DNA of 64,000 nucleotides. Origin: Roseateles violae (GTDB lineage: Bacteria; Pseudomonadota; Gammaproteobacteria; Burkholderiales; Burkholderiaceae_C). This document shows, in pieces, positions 54,850 through 62,994 of this stretch; the stretch's first letter is position 1; each line of letters starts with the position of its first letter. The position numbers were made by a program, and so were the translations under genes. The notes below the pieces were generated by a model. That model had not been told where the DNA came from. It worked only from the letters and a program-made list of their open reading frames with translations, and did not search any database. The stretch spans positions 558,001 to 622,000 of the forward strand of contig NZ_JAUHHC010000003.1 of the NCBI RefSeq assembly GCF_030410485.1, read 5' to 3'.

Positions 54850-54910
54850 AGCTCCACGCCGACGGCCCGACTGCCTGCGCGGAGCTTCACAGGAGCTCCA
54901 CGCCGACGGC
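54850..54910. repeat. 17-bp direct repeat spanning the atoB end and SDR leader
   Basis: AGCTCCACGCCGACGGC occurs at 54850-54866 and again at 54894-54910. The second copy encodes the thiolase C-terminus (read AVGVELL on the minus strand); the first lies just before the SDR start. The two copies are identical over 17 bases and separated by 27, which suggests a small tandem duplication. Confidence 0.6.
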
Positions 54911-56062
54911 AGTCGCCTCGCCGCCGCCGATGCACAGCGCCGCGACGCCGCGCTTGAGGCCGCGGTGCTTCAGCGCGCCCAGCAGGGTGACCAGGATGCG
55001 CGCGCCGGAGGCGCCGATCGGGTGGCCCAGCGCGCAGGCACCGCCGTTGACGTTGACGATCTCGTGCGGCAGCTTGAACTCGGCCATCGCGGCCATGGTG
55101 ACCGCGGCGAAGGCCTCGTTGACCTCCCACAGATCGACGCTCTTGGCGTCCCAGCCGTTCTTGGCCAGCAGCTTGTTGATCGCGCCGACCGGGGCGGTGG
55201 TGAACCACTCGGGCGCGTTCGCGTGCACGGCGGTGCCGACGATGCGGGCGACCGGCTGCACGCCCAGCTTGGCGGCGGTCGAGGCGCGCATCAGCAGCAG
55301 GGCGGCGGCGCCGTCGCTGATCGAGGACGAGGTCGCGGCGGTGATCGTGCCGTCCTTCTTGAAGGCCGGCTTCAGGCCCGGGATCTTGTCCAACTTGGCC
55401 TTGAAGGGCTGCTCGTCCTTGCCAACGACGGTCTCGCCCTTGCCGGCCAGGGTCACCGGCGCCATTTCCCAGGCGAAGCTGCCGTCGGTATTGGCGCGGA
55501 TGCTGCGCTCGGTCGAGGCAATCGCGAACGCGTCCTGCGCCTCGCGGGTGAAGGCGTACTTGCCCACGCATTGCTCGGCGAACACGCCCATGGCCTTGCC
55601 GCGCTCGTAGGCGTCTTCCAGGCCGTCCAGCGCCATATGGTCGTACATCGGGGTGGCGCCGTACTTCACGCCCTTGCGCGCGAACATCAGGTGCGGGGCA
55701 TTGGTCATGCTCTCCATGCCGCCGGCGATCAGGATGTCGGCGCTTTCGGCCTTCAGGGTGTCGTGGGCGAACATCACCGAGCGCATGCCGGCGCCGCACA
55801 TCTTCGACAGGGTCACCGCGCCGACCGATTGCGGCAGGCCGGCCTTCAGCACCGCCTGGCGGGCCGGGGCCTGGCCCTGGCCGGCCATCAGGCAGTTGCC
55901 GATGAAGGCCTCCTCGATCGCGTCGCCGGGCACGCCGGCGCGCTCGACCGCGGCCTTGATCGCGACTGCCGCCAGTTCCCAGGCTTGCAGGCCGGCGAAA
56001 TCGCCCAGCAGGCCGCCGATCGGCGTGCGGGCGGCGGAGACGATGACGATGGGATCGGACAT
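54887..56062 (-). CDS. atoB: acetyl-CoA C-acetyltransferase
   Basis: The 391-residue thiolase II has the catalytic cysteine in LSKMCGAGMRSVMF, ACALGHPIGASGARI with the histidine, and ALCIGGGEATAVG with the second cysteine. It interconverts two acetyl-CoA with acetoacetyl-CoA, in leucine breakdown or at the entry to PHA synthesis. It starts 18 bases after aceK and is followed by the SDR gene. Many annotations would call this phaA; the neighbours here favour catabolism. Confidence 0.93.
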   Translation of the reverse strand: MSDPIVIVSAARTPIGGLLGDFAGLQAWELAAVAIKAAVERAGVPGDAIEEAFIGNCLMAGQGQAPARQAVLKAGLPQSVGAVTLSKMCGAGMRSVMFAHDTLKAESADILIAGGMESMTNAPHLMFARKGVKYGATPMYDHMALDGLEDAYERGKAMGVFAEQCVGKYAFTREAQDAFAIASTERSIRANTDGSFAWEMAPVTLAGKGETVVGKDEQPFKAKLDKIPGLKPAFKKDGTITAATSSSISDGAAALLLMRASTAAKLGVQPVARIVGTAVHANAPEWFTTAPVGAINKLLAKNGWDAKSVDLWEVNEAFAAVTMAAMAEFKLPHEIVNVNGGACALGHPIGASGARILVTLLGALKHRGLKRGVAALCIGGGEATAVGVELL

Positions 56063-56080
56063 GGTGCTACTCCTTGAGGA

Positions 56081-57901
56081 TCAATGAACGGAAAAATCAT
56101 GCCGGACGGCGTCGCTCGCGGCGCCCTCGGCACGGCTGGGTTGCGGGCGCGGCAGCGCCTGGAAGCGCTTGTGCGCCTCGTAGGGAAAGATGTCGTGCAG
56201 ATGCCCGGCCACGATGCGGGCCTGGTGCTGCTGCCAGAAGGCCGGGTCGAGCAAGTCGGCGTGGTGGCGCATGAAGACCTCGCGCACGCCCGGGTGGCCG
56301 AGCAGAAAGGGGCCGAAGGTCTCGGGGAAGACGTCGCGCGGGCCGACCGCATACCAGACCTCGCCGGACAGTTCCTCTTCCTCGTTGCGCGGCTCGGGGA
56401 GCTTGCGGAAGTTGCAATCGCTCAGGTACTCGATTTCGTCGTAGTCGTAGAACACGACCTTGCCATGACGGGTCACGCCGAAGTTCTTCCACAGCATGTC
56501 GCCGGGGAAGATATTGGCGGCGACCAGGTCCTTGATCGCGTGGCCGTACTCGATCACCGCCTGCTCCAGCTGCGCCGGCGAGGCCTCCTGCAGATAGAGG
56601 TTCAGCGGCTGCATGCGGCGCTCGATGTAGAGATGGCGGATGACCAGGTCCTCGCCGCGCTCCTCGAGCAGGCTGGGGCAGAACTGCCGCAGCTCCTTCA
56701 GCAGTTCCTCGTCGAAGCGATGGCGCGGGAAGGCGACGTTGCTGTATTCCAGCGTGTCGGCCATGCGGCCGACGCGGTCGTGGGTCTTGACCAGCAGGTA
56801 CTTGCCCTGGATCGACTCGCGCGTCGTGTTCTCCTTCTGCGCCGGGAAGAAGTCCTTGATCACCTTGAACACGAAGGGGAAGCTCGGCAGGTCGAAGACC
56901 AGCATCACCAGGCCCTTGATGCCGGGCGCGATGCGGAAGCTGTCGCTCGAATGGCGCAGGTGGTAGAGGAAGTCGCGGTAGAAAAGATTCTTGCCCTGCT
57001 TCTGCAGACCCAGGGCCGAATAGAGCTCCGAGCGCGGCTTCCTGGGCATCAGCGTGCGCAGGAACTGCACATAGGCGCTGGGCACCTCCATATCGACCAT
57101 GAAATAGGCGCGGGCGAAGCTGAACAGCATCAGCAGATCGTCCTCGCCGAACAGCGCCGCGTCGATGCACAGCACGCCGCGCGCCTTGTGCAGGACCGGC
57201 AGGGCGAACGGCGTCTCCGTGAAGCCATTGATGATCTTGCCGATCACATAGGCGCCCTTGTTCCGGTAGAACAGCGAGCTCAAGACCTGGATCTGGAAGT
57301 TCGGCCGCCAGCGGAAATCGCCGAGCTCGCGCTGCAGCGCGCGCAGCACGCAGTCGATGTCGCGCGGCAGGTCCTCGAACTCGGCATCGAGCTGGAAGTT
57401 GGTGATCACCCGCAGCAGGGTCGCGTGCAGCGTGTCCTTGGCCGGGTAGTAGGCGCGGTAGGTCGGCGCGGCGGCCGGCTCCTCGTTCTCGATGTACTCG
57501 GTCGAGACGGCCGGGCGCACGAAGATGAAGTCGTTGTGGAAGTAGCTGTGGTGCAGGATGCGGGTGCAGACCGAGTTGAAGAAGGTCTCGGCCAGCTCCG
57601 GCTGGTGGTGGTTGGTCAGGAGACCGATGTAGTGCAGCTTGACCTGCTGCCAGAGCTCCATCGGCAGGGTGCCGGCCTGGAAGCGCTCCTCCAGCAGCTG
57701 CACCGCCTCGTCCACGCGCTTATCGTAGAACTCGATGCGCTGCGCCTGCGCGCGCTGCTGGCCGGCCCAGTCGGCCGCCTCGAAGCGCTGCTTGGCGGCG
57801 GCGCTGGTGGCGCGGAACAGCCGGTAATGCCGGTTGAAGCCGCCCAGCAGCGCCTGCGCGATCTCGAACGCGCGGGAGTCGGTCAGCTTCTCGGGGAACA
57901 T
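56081..57901 (-). CDS. aceK: isocitrate dehydrogenase kinase/phosphatase
   Basis: The 606-residue protein has the long regulatory N-domain and the kinase-like C-domain of AceK. The motifs [20 protein letters not shown]-like region ([15 protein letters not shown], then [14 protein letters not shown]) hold the catalytic aspartates, and [18 protein letters not shown] carries the ATP-binding lysine. AceK phosphorylates isocitrate dehydrogenase to divert flux to the glyoxylate bypass on acetyl-CoA-producing substrates. Its usual partner aceA/aceB is not here; instead it sits between can and atoB in a branched-chain catabolic run. Confidence 0.95.
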   Translation of the reverse strand: MFPEKLTDSRAFEIAQALLGGFNRHYRLFRATSAAAKQRFEAADWAGQQRAQAQRIEFYDKRVDEAVQLLEERFQAGTLPMELWQQVKLHYIGLLTNHHQPELAETFFNSVCTRILHHSYFHNDFIFVRPAVSTEYIENEEPAAAPTYRAYYPAKDTLHATLLRVITNFQLDAEFEDLPRDIDCVLRALQRELGDFRWRPNFQIQVLSSLFYRNKGAYVIGKIINGFTETPFALPVLHKARGVLCIDAALFGEDDLLMLFSFARAYFMVDMEVPSAYVQFLRTLMPRKPRSELYSALGLQKQGKNLFYRDFLYHLRHSSDSFRIAPGIKGLVMLVFDLPSFPFVFKVIKDFFPAQKENTTRESIQGKYLLVKTHDRVGRMADTLEYSNVAFPRHRFDEELLKELRQFCPSLLEERGEDLVIRHLYIERRMQPLNLYLQEASPAQLEQAVIEYGHAIKDLVAANIFPGDMLWKNFGVTRHGKVVFYDYDEIEYLSDCNFRKLPEPRNEEEELSGEVWYAVGPRDVFPETFGPFLLGHPGVREVFMRHHADLLDPAFWQQHQARIVAGHLHDIFPYEAHKRFQALPRPQPSRAEGAASDAVRHDFSVH

Positions 57902-57925
57902 CGTGCCTTCCGTCCCGCCGCCGCC

Positions 57926-58585
57926 CTAGGCGTAGCGGCTCTTCACCGCCGCCAGCGCGCGCCGGTAGGCCGGCGCCACATCGTCCTGGCTGGCCGCCGT
58001 GATCTGCAGGTCTTCCAGCAGGCCGTTGTGCAGGCCGTAGACCCAGCCGTGCACGACGATCTCCTGGCCGCGCAGCCAGGCGTCCTGCACGACCGTGGTC
58101 TGGCAGGCATTGCGCGCCTGCTCCAGCACGTTCAGTTCGCACAGCGCATTGACGCGGCTCTCCTCGGGCAGGCTGTCCAGCCATTCCTGGTGGTCGTTGC
58201 GCACGTCCTGCACATGGCGGATCCAGTTCGATACCAGGCCCACGCGCGCATCGGTCAGCGCCGCGCGCACGCCGCCGCAATTGCTGTGGCCGACGACGAT
58301 GATGTGCTTGACCTTCAGATGGTCGACGGCGAACTGCATCACCGACAGGCAGTTCAGGTCCGAGTGGACGACGACGTTGGCGACATTGCGGTGCACGAAC
58401 AGCTCGCCGGGCATCAGGTCCACCAGCTCGTTGGCGGGCACGCGGCTGTCGGCGCAGCCGATCCACAGGTATTGCGGGGTCTGCTGCTGCAGCAGGCGCG
58501 AGAAGAAGCCCGGCTCGCGGGCCTCGGTCTTGGCGGCCCAGCGCTTGTTGGCTTCCAGCAGTTCGGGCAGGTCTTGGGTACTCAT
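57926..58585 (-). CDS. can: beta-class carbonic anhydrase
   Basis: The 219-residue enzyme has the zinc ligands cysteine in YLWIGCADSRVPANELV and histidine/cysteine in VVGHSNCGGVRAAL, plus NLNCLSVMQFAV. It hydrates CO2 to bicarbonate. That is useful to the biotin-dependent carboxylases of leucine and isoprenoid catabolism, so its place directly after liuA (109 bases) and before aceK (24 bases) is sensible. An ATG at 58594 would add three residues. Confidence 0.94.
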   Translation of the reverse strand: MSTQDLPELLEANKRWAAKTEAREPGFFSRLLQQQTPQYLWIGCADSRVPANELVDLMPGELFVHRNVANVVVHSDLNCLSVMQFAVDHLKVKHIIVVGHSNCGGVRAALTDARVGLVSNWIRHVQDVRNDHQEWLDSLPEESRVNALCELNVLEQARNACQTTVVQDAWLRGQEIVVHGWVYGLHNGLLEDLQITAASQDDVAPAYRRALAAVKSRYA

Positions 58586-58694
58586 GGGTGGCATTGTCGA
58601 ATACGGGCGGGCGGACGCGCCGACAGGAAGGAGAAACCTTCGATTTCTCTGCGACTTCTCCCTGTCTGGGCGCCTCAGTGCTCTTGTCTGTCTC

Positions 58695-59873
58695 TTACAT
58701 CGTCTCGGCGAACAGCTCGCGGCCGATCAGCATGCGGCGGATTTCACTCGTGCCCGCCCCGATCTCGTACAGCTTGGCATCGCGCCACAGCCGGCCCAGC
58801 GGGTACTCGTTGATATAGCCGTTGCCACCGAAGATCTGCACGCCCTCGCCGGCCATCCAGGTGGCCTTCTCGGCGGTCCACAGGATCACCGAGGCGCAAT
58901 CCTTGCGGACCTGGCGGACATGGTCGCTGCCCAGCAGGTCCAGGTTCTTGGCCACCGTGTAGGCAAAGGAACGCGCCGCCTGCAGCACCGTGTACATATC
59001 GGCGACCTTGCCCTGGATCAGCTGGAATTCGCCGATGCTCTGGCCGAACTGCTTGCGGTCGTGGATATAGGGCACGACGTTGTCCATCACGCTCTGCATG
59101 ATGCCCAGCGGGCCGCCGGTCAGCACCGCGCGCTCGTAGTCCAGGCCCGACATCAGCACCTTGGCGCCGGCATTGACGGCGCCCAGCACGTTCTCGGCCG
59201 GCACCTCGACGTTCTGGAACACCAGCTCGCCGGTATGCGAGCCGCGCATGCCCAGCTTGTCCAGCTTCTGCGCGATCGAGAAACCGGGCATGCCCTTCTC
59301 GATCAGGAAGGCGGTGACGCCGCGCGCGCCCAGTTCCGGCTCGGTCTTGGCGTAGACCACCAGGGTGTCGGCATCGGGGCCGTTGGTGATCCACATCTTG
59401 CTGCCGTTGAGCAGGTAGTAGCCACCCTTGTCCTCGGCCTTCAGCTTCATGCTGATCACGTCCGAGCCGGCGCCCGGCTCGCTCATCGCCAGCGCGCCGA
59501 CATGCTCGCCGCTGATCAGCTTGGGCAGGTACTTGGCCTTCTGCGCGGCATTGCCGTTGCGGTTGATTTGATTGACGCAGAGATTCGAATGCGCGCCGTA
59601 GGACAGGCCTACCGAGGCCGAGCCGCGGCTGATCTCCTCCATCGCCACCATATGGGCCAGATAGCCCATGGCCGCGCCGCCGAACTCCTCGGGCACGGTC
59701 ACGCCGAGGATGCCCAGCTCGCCCATCTTGCGCCACAGATCCATCGGGAACTGGTCCGAGCGGTCGATCTCGGCCGCGCGCGGGGCGATCTCGGCGTCGG
59801 CAAAGGCACGCACCGCGTCGCGCAGCGCATCGATGTCCTCGCCGAGTTGGAAATTCAGGCCGGGCAGGTTCAT
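58695..59873 (-). CDS. liuA: isovaleryl-CoA dehydrogenase
   Basis: The 392-residue flavoenzyme has the diagnostic catalytic glutamate of isovaleryl-CoA dehydrogenase in [18 protein letters not shown], while the C-terminal segment [16 protein letters not shown] lacks the YEGT glutamate. [17 protein letters not shown] contacts FAD. It oxidises isovaleryl-CoA to 3-methylcrotonyl-CoA in leucine catabolism. AGGAG precedes the ATG, and a 26-bp palindrome of the LiuR type lies 38 bases upstream. The liuB/C/D genes are not downstream; their counterparts may be the atu-like genes at 2153-9359 or lie outside the window. Confidence 0.94.
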   Translation of the reverse strand: MNLPGLNFQLGEDIDALRDAVRAFADAEIAPRAAEIDRSDQFPMDLWRKMGELGILGVTVPEEFGGAAMGYLAHMVAMEEISRGSASVGLSYGAHSNLCVNQINRNGNAAQKAKYLPKLISGEHVGALAMSEPGAGSDVISMKLKAEDKGGYYLLNGSKMWITNGPDADTLVVYAKTEPELGARGVTAFLIEKGMPGFSIAQKLDKLGMRGSHTGELVFQNVEVPAENVLGAVNAGAKVLMSGLDYERAVLTGGPLGIMQSVMDNVVPYIHDRKQFGQSIGEFQLIQGKVADMYTVLQAARSFAYTVAKNLDLLGSDHVRQVRKDCASVILWTAEKATWMAGEGVQIFGGNGYINEYPLGRLWRDAKLYEIGAGTSEIRRMLIGRELFAETM

Positions 59874-59910
59874 GTTTGTCTCCTAGGGTCGGGCCGCTCG
59901 GGGCAGGGCC

Positions 59911-59936
59911 AATTTACGTTTACGTAAACGTCAATT
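59911..59936 (-). promoter_or_regulatory. 26-bp palindrome before liuA, LiuR-type operator
   Basis: AATT at 59911-59914 is mirrored by AATT at 59933-59936 around the core ACGTTTACGTAAACGT (59916-59931), with a single mismatched pair (59915/59932). On the minus strand it reads TTGACGTTTACGTAAA, which matches the LiuR consensus as I recall it for proteobacteria. Its position about 38 bases before liuA fits repression of that promoter. It shares 12 of 16 core positions with the palindrome at 9391-9414. Confidence 0.75.
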
Positions 59937-59982
59937 CTAGCGAGAAGCCGGCGTCGACTCCGGTCGGTGAACTTACCTAAGC

Positions 59983-60007
59983 AAGGCCCCGGAGGGCCGG
60001 GCGCCTT
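59983..60007 (-). terminator. hairpin at the end of the DUF1854 gene
   Basis: On the minus strand AAGGC and CCCGG, separated by a single bulged G, pair with CCGGG and GCCTT around a CCCT loop, starting within the DUF1854 stop codon. The stem is about 10 bp and GC-rich; the following bases (GCTTAGG) have no full T-tract, so it is a likely but not certain terminator. Confidence 0.55.
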
Positions 60008-60482
60008 ACAGGAAGCGCTCCAGCATCTTCTTCGATGCGCGGTCCAGCGCAAAGCGGTCCGGCACCTCGAACTGGATGCCATGGCTGCTGGCGATCAGCA
60101 GGCGGCCATCGCCGAGGCGGCGGATGTCCTCCTCGGTGCGCAGGATGAACTGGGTCTCGCCCAGATCGGTGTCGACGGTCCATTGGCTGGGCGTCGAGAA
60201 GGTGGAGACCTGCTTGATGCGCAAGAGCGTCGGCACGAATTCACGGGCGGCCAGTTCGGCCTCCAGCAATTCGCGCTCGGCCGCCGGCAGGTCCGAGACC
60301 CGGTCGATCCAGGCCAGCTCATGACCGTCCGGGCCCAGCAGGGACAGACCCTCGTCGGGCGCCGAGATCGGATGCGCGCGCACCGGGTTGACGCCGACAT
60401 GCTCGCCGCCGTCCAGGGCGACGAGCACCAGGCGGCCGAAGGCATTGCGGGACAGCTGGCGGTAAGGCAGGGTCATCATCAC
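60006..60482 (-). CDS. DUF1854 protein, cyanophycin-associated
   Basis: The 158-residue protein contains the DUF1854 pattern: RNAFGRLVLVALDGGEHVGV, SLLGPDGHELAWIDRVSDL, TLLRIKQVSTFSTPSQWTV and EEDIRRLGDGRLLIASSHG. The function is unknown; the family is found next to cyanophycin genes with the ABC exporter encoded just upstream, whose stop it overlaps by 4 bases. It is soluble. I infer it helps the transporter or cyanophycin handling. Confidence 0.9.
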   Translation of the reverse strand: MMMTLPYRQLSRNAFGRLVLVALDGGEHVGVNPVRAHPISAPDEGLSLLGPDGHELAWIDRVSDLPAAERELLEAELAAREFVPTLLRIKQVSTFSTPSQWTVDTDLGETQFILRTEEDIRRLGDGRLLIASSHGIQFEVPDRFALDRASKKMLERFL

Positions 60483-62770
60483 GCTTCCACCGTGTGGGCA
60501 TTCGGATTGGGCGGCGCCGGCGGCGGCTCGTCGTCATCGGCATCGACGCGGCGCGCCTGCGCCTCGTAGAGCCGCCAGTAATGGCCGCGCTTTTCCATCA
60601 GCTCATCGTGCGGGCCGACCTCGACCACCTGGCCGCGGTCCATCACCACCAGGCGATCGGCCTTGCGCAGGGTCGACAGACGGTGCGCGATGGCGATCGT
60701 CGTGCGGCCCTGGACCAGATTGTCCAGCGCCTTCTGGATCTCCTTCTCGGTCTCGGTGTCGACCGACGAAGTCGCCTCGTCGAGGATCAGCAGACGCGGA
60801 TTGATCAGCAAGGCACGGGCGATCGAGATGCGCTGGCGCTCGCCGCCGGAGAGGCCCTGGCCGCGCTCGCCGACCAGCGAGTCGTAGGCCTGGGGCAGGC
60901 GCAGGATGAACTCGTGCGCATGGGCGGCGCGGGCGGCGGCGACGATCTCCTCGCGCGTCGCGTCCGGCTTGCCGTAGGCGATGTTCTCGGCGATGGTGCC
61001 GAAGAAGAGGAAGGGCTCCTGCAGCACCAGGCCGATATGGCGGCGGTAGTCGGCCACGCCGATGCGGCGCAGGTCGACGCCGTCCACGCGGATGCTGCCC
61101 TCGGTGACGTCGTAGAAACGGCAGATCAGATTGACCAGGGTGCTCTTGCCCGAGCCGCTGTGGCCGACCAGGCCGATCATCTCGCCCGGCTTGATGTCAA
61201 GGCTCAGGCCGCGGATCACCGCGCGGTTGCCGTAGCGGAAGCCGATGTCCTGGATCTGGATGCCACCCTCGACCCGCTCCAGCTTCGCCGGGTTGGCCGG
61301 GTCGGGCACATTGCTCTGGTGGTCGAGGATGTCGAAGATGCGCTTGGCGCCGGCCGCCGCCTTCTGCGTCACCGAGACGATGCGGCTCATCGAGTCCATG
61401 CGGCCGTAGAAGCGGCCGATATAGGCGATGAAGGCGGTCAAGGTGCCGACGGTGACGCTCTGGTGCGCGACCAGCCAGATGCCGAAGGCCCAGACGACCA
61501 GCAGGCCCATCTCGGTCAGGAGCGAGACGGTCGGCGAGAACAGGCTCCAGGTCTTGTTCAGCTTGTCGTTGACGGCCAGATTGTGCTTGTTGGCGTCGCG
61601 GAAGCGGTTTGCCTCGCGCCGCTCCTGGGCGAAGGCCTTGACGACGCGGATGCCGGGGATGGTGTCGGCCAGCACCGAGGTCACCTCGCCCCAGACGCGG
61701 TCAATCTTCTCGAAGCCGGTGCGCAGCCGGTCGCGCACCAGATGGATCATCCAGGCGATGAAGGGCAAGGGGATCAGGGTCGCCAGCGCCAGCCAGTGGT
61801 TGATCGAGAACAGGATGGTCGCCGTCATGCCGAGCATCAGCACGTCGGTGATGAAGTCCAGCGCATGCAGGGACAGGAAGACGCTGATGCGGTCGGTCTC
61901 CGAGCCGATGCGGCTCATCAGATCGCCGGTGCGCTTGTTGCTGAAGTACTCCAGCGACAGGCTCAGCAGATGCTCGAAGGTGGCGGTGCGCAGATCGGCG
62001 GCGATGCGCTCCGAGACCAGGGCCAGGATATAGGTCTTGGCCCAGCCGAGGATCCAGGACACCAGGGCCGCGCCCAGCAGCCCGCTCATATAGAAGGCGA
62101 CCAGCCAGGGGTCGATCGCCTGCCCCTGCTGGAACGGAATCAGCACCTTGTCCATCAAGGGCATCATCAGATAGGGCGAGACCAGGGTGGCGCCGGTCGC
62201 ACCCAGCATCAAGAGGAAGCCGACCAGCAGCTGGCCCTGGTAGGGCCGGGCGAAGCGCCACAGCCGCGCCAGCACCCAGGTCGAGGGCGGGGTGTGCAGC
62301 TCGCGCGCGCAGGTCGGGCATTCCTCGCTGTCCGGCGGCAGCGGCGCCTTGCAGCTGGGGCAGAAGCTGACGTCCTCGGCGTCCGCCTTGAGCGCCTCGT
62401 CGCGCTTCTCGAAGGCCTCCTGCCAGCGCTGCGCCTGCAGATTCATCTGCAGGGTGAAGCGCCACAGGGCCAGGCGTTGCTGCGCATCGCACAGCTCCAG
62501 GCTGCCGACGCCGGCATGGTCGGAGATGCGCATCTTCAGGCCCGGCCGCAGCGCCCATTCCGACCATTGGCCGCCGGCCGGGTCCCAGGCCAGCAGGCGC
62601 TTGTTGGTGAGCACCAACAAGCCTCGCGCAAAGCGCGCCCGGGAGTCCAGGTCAACCTCCAGCGGGGCCACGACGTTCTCGTCTGCAAGCAGGCGTGTCT
62701 GCAAGTCTGCCCATTGCGGGTGCTGCAGAGATGCCGACGAGGACGTTTCGACTGGATGTGGATGGTGCAT
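60479..62770 (-). CDS. ABC exporter (TMD-NBD) with N-terminal PH-like domain and zinc ribbon
   Basis: The 763-residue protein has an N-terminal PH-like segment (GLLVLTNKRLLAWDPAGG, about residues 45-65), then a zinc ribbon FCPSCKAPLPPDSEECPTC (about 135-155), six membrane helices and an ABC domain. The ATPase has Walker A GHSGSGKST, signature LSGGERQRIS and Walker B LLILDEATSS with the H-loop IAHRLS. It is a homodimeric type-IV exporter by layout. It is divergent from cphA and co-transcribed with DUF1854. NCBI-style names call it a cyanophycin-metabolism-associated ABC transporter; what it moves is not known. Confidence 0.92.
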   Translation of the reverse strand: MHHPHPVETSSSASLQHPQWADLQTRLLADENVVAPLEVDLDSRARFARGLLVLTNKRLLAWDPAGGQWSEWALRPGLKMRISDHAGVGSLELCDAQQRLALWRFTLQMNLQAQRWQEAFEKRDEALKADAEDVSFCPSCKAPLPPDSEECPTCARELHTPPSTWVLARLWRFARPYQGQLLVGFLLMLGATGATLVSPYLMMPLMDKVLIPFQQGQAIDPWLVAFYMSGLLGAALVSWILGWAKTYILALVSERIAADLRTATFEHLLSLSLEYFSNKRTGDLMSRIGSETDRISVFLSLHALDFITDVLMLGMTATILFSINHWLALATLIPLPFIAWMIHLVRDRLRTGFEKIDRVWGEVTSVLADTIPGIRVVKAFAQERREANRFRDANKHNLAVNDKLNKTWSLFSPTVSLLTEMGLLVVWAFGIWLVAHQSVTVGTLTAFIAYIGRFYGRMDSMSRIVSVTQKAAAGAKRIFDILDHQSNVPDPANPAKLERVEGGIQIQDIGFRYGNRAVIRGLSLDIKPGEMIGLVGHSGSGKSTLVNLICRFYDVTEGSIRVDGVDLRRIGVADYRRHIGLVLQEPFLFFGTIAENIAYGKPDATREEIVAAARAAHAHEFILRLPQAYDSLVGERGQGLSGGERQRISIARALLINPRLLILDEATSSVDTETEKEIQKALDNLVQGRTTIAIAHRLSTLRKADRLVVMDRGQVVEVGPHDELMEKRGHYWRLYEAQARRVDADDDEPPPAPPNPNAHTVEA

Positions 62771-62994
62771 TGTGTTCTTGAGCCGGCAGCCCCGGACGGG
62801 CCGCTCGCGGTGTTGAGCGGGGGATTTTCGCTCAAGAGCCGCCTCTCGCAGGCAGACCCGGCGTGGCGCCGGCGAAACGCCCCGAAGCCCCTGCACCCCG
62901 CCCCGTCCCTGGCGTCGCCGCCATTGGGCGCACAATTGCGGGCTGCCTCACCCTTCCCTCGCCAAAGCATTCGGCCGATCGCGGCCCGCCATCC

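Noticed and set aside
56084-58813. 909-residue plus-strand frame
   Set aside because: Antisense to aceK and can, both of which have clear active-site motifs.
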